DNA from: Echinicola sp. 20G
GTDB lineage: Bacteria; Bacteroidota; Bacteroidia; Cytophagales; Cyclobacteriaceae
Length of the DNA: 64,000 bases
Assembly (NCBI RefSeq): GCF_015533855.1
Contig: NZ_AP024154.1
Location: forward strand, 5,028,501-5,092,500
Reading direction: 5' to 3'
The notes under the pieces are model-generated. The model was not told the DNA's origin and ran no database searches. It saw only the letters and a list, made by a program, of their open reading frames with translations. Made by a program: the position numbers and the translations under genes. Below, piece by piece: positions 44,037 to 53,138 of this stretch (position 1 is the first letter of the stretch; the number at the start of each line of letters is the position of its first letter).

Positions 44037-44123
44037 TTTTATTTATAAATAAAATTTGAAAGCCAATCTCTTCAAACTAAAATAAGATTTGGAGATTGAT
44101 TTACTACTTTTAAAAACATAAAA

Positions 44124-44153
44124 AAATCCCATCCGAAGAATCGGATGGGATTT
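44124..44153 (-). terminator. terminator after SusD of the mannoside locus
   Basis: A 13-bp stem, AAATCCCATCCGA with TCGGATGGGATTT, around an AGAA loop, 18 bp beyond the susD stop. It separates the SusCD unit from the GH92 unit. Confidence 0.8.
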
Positions 44154-44171
44154 CCCTAAAAGTGAAATTGT

Positions 44172-45800
44172 TTATTCTGCGTAGCCAGGGTTCTGGACTA
44201 AATTCGGATTTAAAGCAGTTTGGACATGCGGAATAGGAAAAAGTTCCATATTCGCATCATTGCTAGGTTCATGATCCCACCAACTAGCAGTGGTGAATTT
44301 ACTAAACCTGATCAGGTCAGTCCTTCTCTTCCCTTCGAAAATAAACTCCCTACCTCTTTCTGCCAACAGCTCGTCCAAAGTCAAGGATGAAGTGGTGTAC
44401 ATTTCTGTTGCCCAATCAGCAGCGGTAAAAGCACGTGATCTACTTGCGTTGATCAAGTCAACCGCTTCTTGAGGAGCAGCTCCACCATTTTGACGCATCA
44501 AAGCTTCGGCTTTATTAAAGTAAATCTCTGTCAAGCGATAAATGATATAATCATTCTCCTGATAGTTTTCGTCTTCTTTTGTCCCGGAACGATATTTATT
44601 GAACCTTGCCCCACTGTTTTCTTCTCCCTCGGTCATACTTCCTTCACCAGTAGCACCTTCACTGTTTCTTCTGATTGAATTGACATAAACCATAGGCTGT
44701 CCATCATATTCCTCGGTAGCAATAATTGGATCCGTAGTCCCATATTTATATTGCGGGCCAAATAGGAACCACTCTTCTTTGCGAAGATCATTTTCATCAT
44801 AAGCATCAAAAGCACTAGGAATGACCACAAAAGCATTCCATCCACTGAAAGTCACATCCAAAGCTTCCGACATATTACTATAACCAAAATAGAACCCACC
44901 CCAACTGAATGTAAATCCACCTTGGCGGCTAAAGGCAAATTGGAAAATGTTTTCTGAAGAAAGGTGATTTGTATTATTAAAAGGCCCTAAAATATCTGGG
45001 TCCAATTCCATACTTCCATTAAGACTTCCTCCTTCACCATCAATTACTTTATCACTGTACCCGATACATTTATCCCACATGGCTGTTCCGGCCCATTTCT
45101 CCGCATTCAGGTACAATTCAGAAAGCATAGCGTATCCTGCGGCTTTTGAAACCCGCCCCACCATCTCTTGGGAAAGTGGTTGTAGCAACTCAACATTGTC
45201 TAAAAGTTCCTGCTCTACAAAGGCAAAAACTTCCTCCCTGCTTGCTGTTGGCGGGTTTGTCGGCTCCCCTACAGTAGTCACAATAAGCACATTTCCCCAC
45301 ATATCCATGATGCGCATGTAGTGATAAGCTCTCATCACTTTTACTTCCGCAAGGATCGATTGCTTGTCCTCTTCTGTCAAGCCAGCCTCAACAAAATCAA
45401 CATCCTGAAGATCTTGTAAAGCAGAATTGACATACCCAAGGCCTGCCCACATCAAAGACCAAGCACTTCTAAGCCTATTTTCCTGAGCAGTCCACTCGTG
45501 ATAATGTAAACGGATGTGATCACCTCCATCATAGCCGTGCCTTCCTTTTTGTGGCCAAGCCACTTGGTCTGCAGCCATTTCTCCATGATAATAATAACCA
45601 CTTTGGCCAGTAGGTGCTAACCATGCCTGCATATGAGTAAATGGTCTCAACACGCCTTGCATAATTTCCACTTTATTGTTGTAGAAATTATCCTTTGAAA
45701 GTTCACTGTATATAGTTTCATCTAAATCCATACACGCTACAGTACCCAGTAAAGCTGCCGGTGTAAGGATTGCTGCAATTTTATTGATATATTTTTTCAT
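44172..45800 (-). CDS. susD: SusD/RagB-family outer-membrane glycan-binding lipoprotein
   Basis: A 542-residue SusD homologue. The lipobox 'LLGTVACMDLDETIYSEL' gives a lipidated Cys near residue 23. 'AEVKVMRAYHYMRIMDMWG' is the first SusD helix pair, and 'DYIIYRLTEIYFNKAEALMR' plus 'ERGREFIFEGKRRTDLIRF' are the C-terminal RagB signatures. It caps the SusC pore on the cell surface and captures oligosaccharide. It begins 12 bp after the susC stop, so the two are cotranscribed. The GH92 partners point to an alpha-mannan or N-glycan ligand. Its own reading frame is intact, unlike that of its SusC. Confidence 0.92.
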   Translation of the reverse strand: MKKYINKIAAILTPAALLGTVACMDLDETIYSELSKDNFYNNKVEIMQGVLRPFTHMQAWLAPTGQSGYYYHGEMAADQVAWPQKGRHGYDGGDHIRLHYHEWTAQENRLRSAWSLMWAGLGYVNSALQDLQDVDFVEAGLTEEDKQSILAEVKVMRAYHYMRIMDMWGNVLIVTTVGEPTNPPTASREEVFAFVEQELLDNVELLQPLSQEMVGRVSKAAGYAMLSELYLNAEKWAGTAMWDKCIGYSDKVIDGEGGSLNGSMELDPDILGPFNNTNHLSSENIFQFAFSRQGGFTFSWGGFYFGYSNMSEALDVTFSGWNAFVVIPSAFDAYDENDLRKEEWFLFGPQYKYGTTDPIIATEEYDGQPMVYVNSIRRNSEGATGEGSMTEGEENSGARFNKYRSGTKEDENYQENDYIIYRLTEIYFNKAEALMRQNGGAAPQEAVDLINASRSRAFTAADWATEMYTTSSLTLDELLAERGREFIFEGKRRTDLIRFSKFTTASWWDHEPSNDANMELFPIPHVQTALNPNLVQNPGYAE

Positions 45801-45812
45801 GATTACCGCGCT

Positions 45813-48800
45813 TTAAAATCCAACTTTAACCCCTAGTGAAAATGACTTGGTTCTTGGGTAAAAACCTCTACCATCTATACCTGTATTGAAACCTACATCC
45901 TGCAACTCAGGATCAATACCTGAATATCCTGTAATCGTCAGTAGGTTTCTTCCAGTTGCGTATACTCTTAGGTTTCTCACGTATTCGCTTCGCAGTTTGA
46001 AATTGTAGCCTAAAGTCAGGTTATCCAACTTCACAAAGTCTCCCTTTTCCAAATAGTAGTCTGAATATTGTGGGTCATCATCCAATTCAGCATGGGTCGT
46101 AACCGCACTTTCTAGCAGGTTGTTGGGCAACCATCTTTTATTTCCAAAATAAAGATCCTTGGTATTTAAAATATCAAAACCAAATTTACCTCTAAAGAAA
46201 AGTGTCAAGTCAAAATTCTTGTAGGTAAAGGTATTGTTCAATGACGCCATATACTTAGGCACCCCATTTCCGATTATCGTCAAATCTTCTTGGGCCATAT
46301 CTCCTGCCCCACCGATAGAGCCATCAGCCTTATAAAATTGCCATTTTCCATCTTCAGTAAAACCAGCAAAGCGTTTTCCATAGAAATTACCAACTACACC
46401 ACCTTCTTCTACTCTGATGGCATTACCCAAGTTCCCAGGACTAGGGAGTCCACCATCTTCAATCCACGAAATGGTAAATACATCATTAGAAAGTGAGGTA
46501 ACCTTATTTCTTTGAGTATTGGCAGTTAAATCTGCTCTCCAACTGAAATCACTGTTTTGGATGATAGTAGAGGTCAAGTATAATTCTACCCCTTTATTGT
46601 TGATACTACCTACATTGGTCAATAACGTACTTCTCACGAAAGCAGGTTGCTGAGCCGTGTAATTGTAAAGCAAGTCAACTGTCTCTCTATTATAAAGATC
46701 CAAAGAGCCCCCTAGCTTGTTATTGAAAAGCAAGAAGTCAAAACCTAAGTTCCACTCCCTTTTCTTTTCCCACCTTAAATCTGGATTTGGATTTCTTGCA
46801 GCTCCATATGTTTGATAAAATATCCCTTCTTGCGGGTAAACACCTCCAGTAGAAAGTGTCACTAAAGAGTTGTAGTTTCCAATTCCCTGGTTACCTGTTA
46901 CGCCATATCCCAAACGAACTTTAAGATTATTCACGGCAGCACTATTGGCTAAAAACTCCTCTTTGGTCAATTCCCAACCTACTGAAACCGCTGGAAAGTT
47001 ACCCCACTTGTGATTGGCACCAAACCTTGATGAACCTTCTCTTCTAATGGTTGCTTGGGCAAAATACTTCTCTTGAAAGGAATAACTAGCCCGTGCAAAA
47101 AGAGCGATCAATGTATTATCTTCTTTGAAACTGTCCATTCCAGGCCTAGGCAACTGGGTATTATTGATCGCACTACCCGCACTGAGGTTCCAATCTAAAA
47201 ATCCGTCAGTTGTAAAACCATTGTTATTAACATTGAAAGTTTCTGTGGTGAAATACTGATAACTATAACCACCTATTACATCCAATGAATGATCAGTTCC
47301 AAACATTCTCTTATAATTTAAGGTAGACTCAAAAGTATTTGTCCATCTTAAATAATTATACTTGGATGCATAACCCATTCCTTGATAATCAGAAGTGGGA
47401 CGGTTTGCGAAGTCATTCATCGATTGGTAATACCTGTCATTGTAAGTATCCCTTACATGGGCACCAAAAGCGGAAGCGGTCAAACCATCAATGATTTTCA
47501 GGGAAAGGCGCGCATCTCCTGAGAATGTTTGTTGGTTTCTTTCGCTGATTCTATTGGCATACCTAGAAAGTGGATTGTAATTGTTATAAGCTTGGGTTTC
47601 CACAAACGATCCATCTTCATTAAAAATAGGTGCAGTTGGATTCCTCTGAATAGCTTGTTCAAAATCTCCTGTACCCCCACCAAGTAAATTGGCTTTATTG
47701 AAGTTGGTAGCCATGTTAGCAGCCAAAGTCAATCGGTCATTTAGGCCAGTCTGGTTGAAGTTGATCCGGCCTCCAAATTGCCTTCTACTGTTTTCCTTGG
47801 CAATGCCTTCTGCGTCATTAAAATAGAATGAAGCTCTATAACTAGAATTTTCTCCTCCACCTGAGGCAGCAAAATTATGGTATTGACTTAGATTCTGCTT
47901 ATTTAACAGCATATCATACAAGTCCGTTGAATGACCTAGGTCATTGACCTCATCGATCAACCCTTGATCGATCAAATCCCTGTATTCATCCGCGGTAAGA
48001 AAATCAGGTTTCTTGTCCACATACTCCCTCTGGAAATAGGTAGAATAATCAAATTGAGAACGTCATGATTTCCCTTTTTTGGTTGTAATCAAAATCACCC
48101 CTGCATTACCTCTGGTACCATAAATGGCCGCCGCAGAACCATCTTTCAATACGTCAAACGACTCAATATCGTCCTGCTGGAGCAAATCCAAACTACCTCC
48201 AGGAATACCGTCAATTACAATTAGGGGGCTTGTTGTTCCTACAATTGAGGTCAACCCTCTCAGTTGAATATCTGTAGACCCATTCGGGTTGCTTCCTTGG
48301 GTTCTGTTGATATTCAATCCAGCCACTTTACCCTGGATCAATTCCATTGGTGACCTCATTCCGCCTTGGACAAAGTCTTCCTCTCCCACATTGGCCACAG
48401 AAGAAGTAATCTCACGCTTTTTCTGAGAACCATAACCAATCACGACAAATTCTTCTAATGACTCAGTATCCGATGCCATTTCTATTTTCAAAGTCGATTG
48501 GCTCCCTACTGGGACATCTTGGCTGGCCATACCTATGAAGCTAAAAACCAAAATCGACTCATTCGATGCCACATTGATAGAAAATTTACCATCGAGATCT
48601 GTCACTGTACCGTTGGTTGTTCCTTTCTCTAAAATCGACACTCCTGGTAATGGCTCTCCAGATTCGTCTGTTACGACCCCGGTAACCTCTTTTGCTGCGA
48701 TATGAAAAGATGTTGGAGAATTAGAATCGGAAATTTCTTTTCCGATAAATGTCTTTCCTTCTGCAGAAGAGAAAGAACCGACTACGCCTGAGAGAAGCAT

Positions 48801-48884
48801 TAATAAAAAGCCTCCTCTTAGTCCCCGAAAGTTTGAAGTGATGCTACCACCAGGCACGGTGGCAACTGGTAACTTTTCGTTCAT
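45813..48884 (-). pseudogene. susC: SusC/RagA-family TonB-dependent transporter interrupted by an in-frame TGA
   Basis: A 1024-codon frame with one premature stop. Codons 1-273 (48063-48884) encode a signal region, a carboxypeptidase-like domain (about 67-150, 'VTGVVTDESGEPLPGVSILEKG' type), a TonB box near 'EEFVVIGYG' and the plug ending 'AAIYGTRGNAGVILITTKKG'. Codon 274 at 48063-48065 is TGA. The same frame then continues without break as 'RSQFDYSTYFQREY' and 'KKPDFLTADEYRDLI' through the whole beta-barrel to 45813. Family members normally have KGKSG at this point, so a Gly codon such as GGA probably mutated to TGA. There is no frameshift. The protein lacks an STN domain, matching control by LacI. 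A sequencing error, a true null allele or readthrough are all possible. Confidence 0.85.
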
Positions 48885-48950
48885 TAAATCTTGGGTTTGG
48901 GTTAATAATTAATAAACGCCAATAAAAAGTGTATCAAAAGAATACATTTT

Positions 48951-48962
48951 GTACAATTGTAC
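48951..48962. promoter_or_regulatory. palindrome close to the susC start
   Basis: GTACAATTGTAC is a perfect 12-bp palindrome 67 bp before the susC start. Two spaced TGTA/TACA pairs, TGTAT...ATACA at 48930-48946 and TGTAC...GATACA at 48957-48973, flank it. It may be a second operator or part of the leader. No known binding protein is recognised. Confidence 0.35.
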
Positions 48963-48994
48963 TAAAACGATACAATTAAATCAGCGCGATAAAG

Positions 48995-49008
48995 CTAAAC
49001 CCTTTTAG
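48995..49008 (-). promoter_or_regulatory. candidate LacI operator upstream of susC
   Basis: CTAAACCCTTTTAG lies 111-124 bp before the susC start. With its flanks, AAAGCTAAACCCTTTTAGT, it matches 18 of 19 bases of the motif in front of the GH92 operon. The conserved distance from each start codon supports a shared regulator. No clear TAnnTTTG element is seen at the expected spacing here. Confidence 0.6.
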
Positions 49009-49380
49009 TAAAAATGCAAAACCGATTTAGGAATTTACCTCAATTTAAGCATTGCAAAAAAAGTATTAGGTTATACAAATATATATTCAAAAACGTACTT
49101 GATCCCTCTAATATATCAGGTCACCACAGGCGCCTCTAATTCCGAAATTTTAAATATTATTTTTTATCCCACCTAACAATGAAAATTACCACATCTCAAC
49201 AAACATTAATTAAACAAACGTTAAACTTATTCTTGTTTTATTAAAAAAAATAAAATCACACCATGAAAAACCCGATTTTTTCTCAAAAAAACATCATTAT
49301 TTTTTTCTTTACCTGTATTGTATGCTAACATTTTTGTTCACATCCTGCCTTTATATACTCCGCTATCTCTTAAAAACAAA
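49009..49380. other. non-coding stretch between the LacI terminator and the susC promoter
   Basis: No gene is visible. The sequence is AT-rich, with scattered poly-A and poly-T tracts, and no further palindromes or repeats stand out. It may simply be the upstream region of the susC promoter. Confidence 0.4.
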
Positions 49381-49412
49381 AATCCCGGAACCATTATAAT
49401 GGTTCCGGGATT
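49381..49412. terminator. palindromic terminator after the LacI gene
   Basis: A perfect 32-bp palindrome, with arms AATCCCGGAACCATTA, is flanked by AAAA and TTTT runs. It lies 54 bp past the LacI stop and isolates the regulator from susC. Confidence 0.85.
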
Positions 49413-49465
49413 TTTCAAAGCCTATGCTTATTTCTGAGTAAAAGAATCTTTAAACAATTATACTC

Positions 49466-50527
49466 TTAACCAGCACTTCGGTTTTTGTTGGAGGACTCTC
49501 TTTCCTTTTTGGAGGACTCTCTTTCCTTTAATGAGGCCTGAAGAACTATTTTTGTGGCTGATCTTTCTTCTTGTTCCGTATTGATAAGTTTAAACATGGA
49601 CTGAATCAACCCCTGAGCAATTTCATCCTTTGGTTGAACAATACTGGTAACTGATGGTGTATTGAATTTAAAAAATTCATTATCATCAAAGGCTATCACC
49701 GACAAATCATCTGGAATTTTGATTTTCAACTGCTTCAACACCTGCATTCCCTTCATGGCTAAATAGTTAGTTGCAAAAAACACAGCCTCCAAATCGCGAT
49801 TACTCTTAAAATAGTCTTCCATCACTTCCTCGGTTTGCTGGGATGAATAAGTATCAAATGGAATTTTTAGAATCCTTTCTTTTTGGTTTTCAGCCTTACA
49901 CATCTCTTCATAAGCTTCACGACGATCGTGCATCTGAGATTGATCTGAATCAATAGTAACAAAACCGATTTCCTTCAAACCATTTTTCAAAAAGAGATCC
50001 AGTCCTTGCTTGGCTCCTTGGTAATTATCAATGACTACATAACTGCAGTCCACCTCGGGAATATACCTATCGAATAAAATCAAAGGGTTTTTATCCTTAG
50101 ACAATTCCTCTATGAGATTTGCATCCATTCCAACAGGAGGGGTAAGAATATACCCATCCACCTGAAGATCCCTAAACATGCTCAGCAAGCCCATTGTTTT
50201 TTCAGGATCATTGTTGGTGCTGGTATAAATTATTTTGTAACCATCCAAAAAAGCCCTGTCCTCAATCATCTTAGCAATGGTGGCAAAGAAAGGATTGGAA
50301 ATATCCTCCACCATGAAAACAATGATATTTGATTTTCCCGTACGAAGACTCTTTGCCAACTGACTGGGCCGATAGCCTATCTTTTTGACATAAGCCTGCA
50401 CTTTATCGATGAGTTTCTGACTTATCCTATTTTCTTCTGCCTTTCCGTTAAGCACAAATGAAACAGTGGTTACAGAAATATTAAGCTCTTTGGCTATGGC
50501 TTTTATTGAATGTTTTTTTCTTTGCAT
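49466..50527 (-). CDS. LacI-family transcriptional regulator of the mannoside locus
   Basis: A 353-residue LacI-type regulator. Residues about 5-60 form the HTH with hinge: 'SIKAIAKELNISVTTVSFVLNGKAE' (core ISVTTVSFVLNGK) and 'GYRPSQLAKSLRTGKSN'. The periplasmic-binding-protein fold follows, with 'DISNPFFATIAKMIED', 'DGYILTPP' and 'DDLSVIAFDDNEFF'. It probably binds the CTAAAA-N2-TTTTAG sites before susC and GH92 and responds to mannose or an oligomannoside. The C-terminal tail holds a 21-bp in-frame duplication and extends past the normal end. An 85-residue frame overlaps its start as TAATG, so translation may be coupled. Confidence 0.92.
   Translation of the reverse strand: MQRKKHSIKAIAKELNISVTTVSFVLNGKAEENRISQKLIDKVQAYVKKIGYRPSQLAKSLRTGKSNIIVFMVEDISNPFFATIAKMIEDRAFLDGYKIIYTSTNNDPEKTMGLLSMFRDLQVDGYILTPPVGMDANLIEELSKDKNPLILFDRYIPEVDCSYVVIDNYQGAKQGLDLFLKNGLKEIGFVTIDSDQSQMHDRREAYEEMCKAENQKERILKIPFDTYSSQQTEEVMEDYFKSNRDLEAVFFATNYLAMKGMQVLKQLKIKIPDDLSVIAFDDNEFFKFNTPSVTSIVQPKDEIAQGLIQSMFKLINTEQEERSATKIVLQASLKERESSKKERESSNKNRSAG
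49490..49530 (-). repeat. 21-bp tandem duplication in the LacI C-terminus
   Basis: Two adjacent 21-base units of the form GGAGGACTCTCTTTCCTTT plus two bases differ only at the end. They add the peptide repeats ERESSKK and ERESSNK in frame. The identical bases argue for a recent slippage event in a region outside the ligand-binding fold. Confidence 0.85.
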
Positions 50528-50784
50528 TATGTGAGATTAAGCTTAAGAATCGGCTTTGGATTATTGCCTGCATTTTTCGCTAAATACCAAATATAATCTA
50601 TTTTCTTAAAATTTAAAGACAGAGATGAGCCTATTCCTTTAAACACATAGGAATGTAAGAAGTCATGTTCCGTTTTTAATTCTACCTGATCAAAATTAGC
50701 TTTCAAATAATTCCAAAGATTCGAAATCTCTATTTCCCTTACTTTTTCAGGAATCAATAAAAATATTTCTCCAGAAAAAAACAT
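50527..50784 (-). CDS. 85-residue hypothetical protein coupled to LacI
   Basis: A small frame whose stop codon overlaps the LacI start as TAATG, the usual arrangement for translational coupling. The protein has an aromatic-hydrophobic start ('MFFSGEIFLLIPEKV') and mixed alpha/beta character ('NLWNYLKANFDQVELKTEHD', 'SLSLNFKKIDYIWYLAKNAG'). It has no cysteine, signal peptide or known motif, and I do not recognise it. The distance to the next gene upstream (207 bp) allows it its own promoter. The coupling is the main reason to believe it is real. Confidence 0.5.
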   Translation of the reverse strand: MFFSGEIFLLIPEKVREIEISNLWNYLKANFDQVELKTEHDFLHSYVFKGIGSSLSLNFKKIDYIWYLAKNAGNNPKPILKLNLT

Positions 50785-50991
50785 CTCAATTCTTAGTGTT
50801 AAAACAATTTAGTCATTTTACACTTACAAGCAACCTTCATTTTAATTCAAATTTGGAACGGTTTTCGCTAAATCAACTAATATATCAAATTACACAAATA
50901 AAGTTGACTAAGTAATTGAGTCAACAGAAAGATAAAGTGAACCAACCGATAAATATCTCGTTGTAAAATTCAAAACTAAACCACACTGAAG

Positions 50992-52317
50992 ATGAAAAAG
51001 GAAAAATTAACAAAATGGTTGGGAGTCACCCTGATTATGTGGTTGGCATTTACAATAGTAAACCCTAAAAATGCCAATGCCGAATCCCCACTTGGTGTAT
51101 CATTTCAAATATTCTATGATGAATTGGCTCCTTATGGAGACTGGGTAGAAGATGCAAGATATGGTTATATCTGGCTCCCCTATGCCGATAGAAATTTCCA
51201 CCCATATAACTCCAATGGACACTGGGTAATGACAGAATATGGCAATACCTGGGTTTCTTATTACAATTGGGGATGGGCTCCTTTTCACTACGGAAGATGG
51301 TTTTACGATGAATACTATGGTTGGGCCTGGGTTCCAGGATACGAATGGGGACCTGCTTGGGTAAACTGGAGAACAGGAGGAGGCTACTACGGCTGGGCAC
51401 CAATGACACCAGGCTTTTCGGTAAGTGTAAATATCGGAATCCCAAGTTTCCACTGGGTATTTGTACCTCAAAGACGATTTACTCAAAGACATGTTTACAG
51501 GTATTGCGCTCCTAGAAGAAACATTGTAAACATCTACAACAGAACTACCGTCATCAACAATACGGTGGTCTACAATAGGAATAGATATATTTCAGGTCCT
51601 AGCCGAAGAGATATAGAGAGATATAGCAGAGGCAATGTAACCGTTTATAAAGTCAACAGTAGTCAAAGAGCTGGCAAAGCCAATGTATCTAGAAATACTC
51701 TGAATATCTATCGACCAGATGTAAGAATGGCAAGAAATGATAATAGAAGTCAAAATGCCAAACCTAGAACAATAACTTCTCTAGAAAAGGCAAGATCAAA
51801 TAGAGCTGCTATAGCCAATACGAATAACAATTCTAACTCAAGAGGAAACGTCACTGCTCCAAGAAGTAACAACAGGTCTTCTGCAACAACTTCAGGAAGA
51901 CAGACTAACGTCAATCAACCTTCTAGAAGCACACGTCCAACAGGAACTTACAATAGCAGCCAAAGAAGCAGCAACAGTTCCCGAGGACAAGAGGCAACAA
52001 AAGCCCAACCTTATGGAAACAGAAACAATAGCGGCTCATATTCTAAGAATGCTGAAGTAAAAAGACAAAGCCGTCCTGTGGAGAACAGGTCAAAACCAAC
52101 TGATGTACATGTAAGGTCTTCAAAGGAGGTGAAGCAAAGCAGAGTAAGCAAACCTAGTCAACCTGCTAACAGACAAGTTAGCCGACCAAGCAATAGTTCA
52201 AACAACAGAAGTACATCGACAGTTAAAAGAAGTAGTAATTCTGCCAATAAAAGTAGAAGCTCATCAAACAGTGCTTCCTCAAGGAGTTCAAACAGCAGAT
52301 CCAGAGGAAACAACTAA
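50992..52317 (+). CDS. DUF6600-type secreted protein with Arg/Ser/Asn-rich tail
   Basis: A 441-residue protein with a signal peptide ending near 'KNANAES'. Residues about 35-165 are extremely rich in Trp, Tyr and Gly ('YGDWVEDARYGYIWLP', 'NTWVSYYNWGWAPFHYGRW', 'YGWAWVPGYEWGPAWVNWR'), the pattern of DUF6600 proteins. From about residue 200 onward the chain turns into a low-complexity Arg, Ser and Asn-rich tail with high positive charge. It is likely exported, and the tail may bind polyanions such as exopolysaccharide, extracellular DNA or LPS; that is inference. It stands alone and has a terminator behind it. Confidence 0.78.
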   Translation: MKKEKLTKWLGVTLIMWLAFTIVNPKNANAESPLGVSFQIFYDELAPYGDWVEDARYGYIWLPYADRNFHPYNSNGHWVMTEYGNTWVSYYNWGWAPFHYGRWFYDEYYGWAWVPGYEWGPAWVNWRTGGGYYGWAPMTPGFSVSVNIGIPSFHWVFVPQRRFTQRHVYRYCAPRRNIVNIYNRTTVINNTVVYNRNRYISGPSRRDIERYSRGNVTVYKVNSSQRAGKANVSRNTLNIYRPDVRMARNDNRSQNAKPRTITSLEKARSNRAAIANTNNNSNSRGNVTAPRSNNRSSATTSGRQTNVNQPSRSTRPTGTYNSSQRSSNSSRGQEATKAQPYGNRNNSGSYSKNAEVKRQSRPVENRSKPTDVHVRSSKEVKQSRVSKPSQPANRQVSRPSNSSNNRSTSTVKRSSNSANKSRSSSNSASSRSSNSRSRGNN

Positions 52318-52357
52318 TGAAAAGATATTAAGATTTAATGTTAGGTGATAGATTACT

Positions 52358-52389
52358 AAAAGCATGGTTGGAGGTCTGACCATGCTTTT
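52358..52389. terminator. bidirectional terminator after the DUF6600 gene
   Basis: An 11-bp stem, AAAAGCATGGT with ACCATGCTTTT, around a 10-nt loop, with a further T-run. It lies between convergent genes. Confidence 0.8.
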
Positions 52390-52405
52390 TTCTTGAACAT
52401 CCGTT

Positions 52406-52771
52406 CTATGAAATCCCTTTCTCACTTAGGACTTGCTTTACTTTTGCCATTAACCCTTTATAAGTAAAAGGTATCCCTATTACACTTTCAGAAAATCTAG
52501 GACAGATAATGGTTGAAATAACGTTATTCGTATTACTCCCATAAAGGAACAATACCTTCACGCTGTATTTTTCTTCTATTTCCTGAAATTTTTTCAAACA
52601 AGCTAAATCATCTGAAACATCGCCTTCAGATATTATTAAATCCATTTCGAAGGCCTCATTATTATGAATGGTGTGATTGAGCTCAAAAACCTCCATTCCT
52701 CCTAGGCGCAGCATTTCAGCCACATTGTTTGCAAGTGGACTATAACTGCTCATTACAGCAATTTTTGACAT
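52406..52771 (-). CDS. receiver-like small protein, probably not phosphorylated
   Basis: A 121-residue protein whose layout resembles a CheY-like alpha/beta fold: 'KIAVMSSYSPLANNVAEMLRLGG' as strand 1 and helix 1, 'FEMDLIISEG' as the third strand, 'VKVLFLYGS' as the fourth, and 'VIGIPFTYKGLMAKVKQVL' as the end. The acidic pocket at strand 1 is replaced by MSS, and the Asp at the end of strand 3 by SEG, so phosphorylation is unlikely. It stands alone. The family assignment rests on pattern only, and a flavodoxin-like or unrelated small fold is possible. Confidence 0.5.
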   Translation of the reverse strand: MSKIAVMSSYSPLANNVAEMLRLGGMEVFELNHTIHNNEAFEMDLIISEGDVSDDLACLKKFQEIEEKYSVKVLFLYGSNTNNVISTIICPRFSESVIGIPFTYKGLMAKVKQVLSEKGIS

Positions 52772-53138
52772 AACTAAAAGTGGTTCAATTTAAATAAAAA
52801 CTCCTATGTTGTTGAATATGATTAACTTCACTAAGTTCGCAATTAAATCCATCCAAAAAAATATGACTTTTATCATGTCTTTTTTGAAACACACCAGCAA
52901 ACAACCCAATGCTTACTTGCATCTTTCTATTTCAGCAGGTACACAACTCTCAATTTAATCTTGCCAATCCACAACTCTCCAATCTAAATCCAAGTCACAG
53001 ACAGTCAGCGCTAAGCATTTACCAAAAAACCCTATTTAAATAATAGAAGGCACAAATCTTAAGAGGAAAACCATTGAAAACTAAATAAACTCCCTATATT
53101 CACGTTTTTAAATAGCATAAACTTAAATATTTAACACT
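52772..53138 (+). other. non-coding leader upstream of the histone-H1-like gene
   Basis: A 367-bp AT-rich stretch. No protein-coding frame of convincing composition is visible. A possible promoter, TTG at 53074 and TATATTC at 53095 with an 18-base spacer, lies just upstream of the small gene but matches the Bacteroidota consensus only partly. Otherwise I see nothing. Confidence 0.35.

Noticed and set aside
48020..48065. A frameshift between two separate SusC genes
   Set aside because: Both halves are in the same frame on the minus strand and the intervening 14 codons continue the SusC pattern. The break is one TGA, and the GTG at 48020 is only an internal Val codon.
48063..48065. Selenocysteine at the susC TGA
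   Set aside because: The position is a loop after the plug where relatives have Gly; there is no reason for a catalytic residue there and no obvious SECIS-like hairpin directly after it.
52881..52964. A 27-codon frame starting MSFLKHTSK
   Set aside because: It is too short, has no recognisable ribosome site and no similarity to known small proteins; kept as non-coding.
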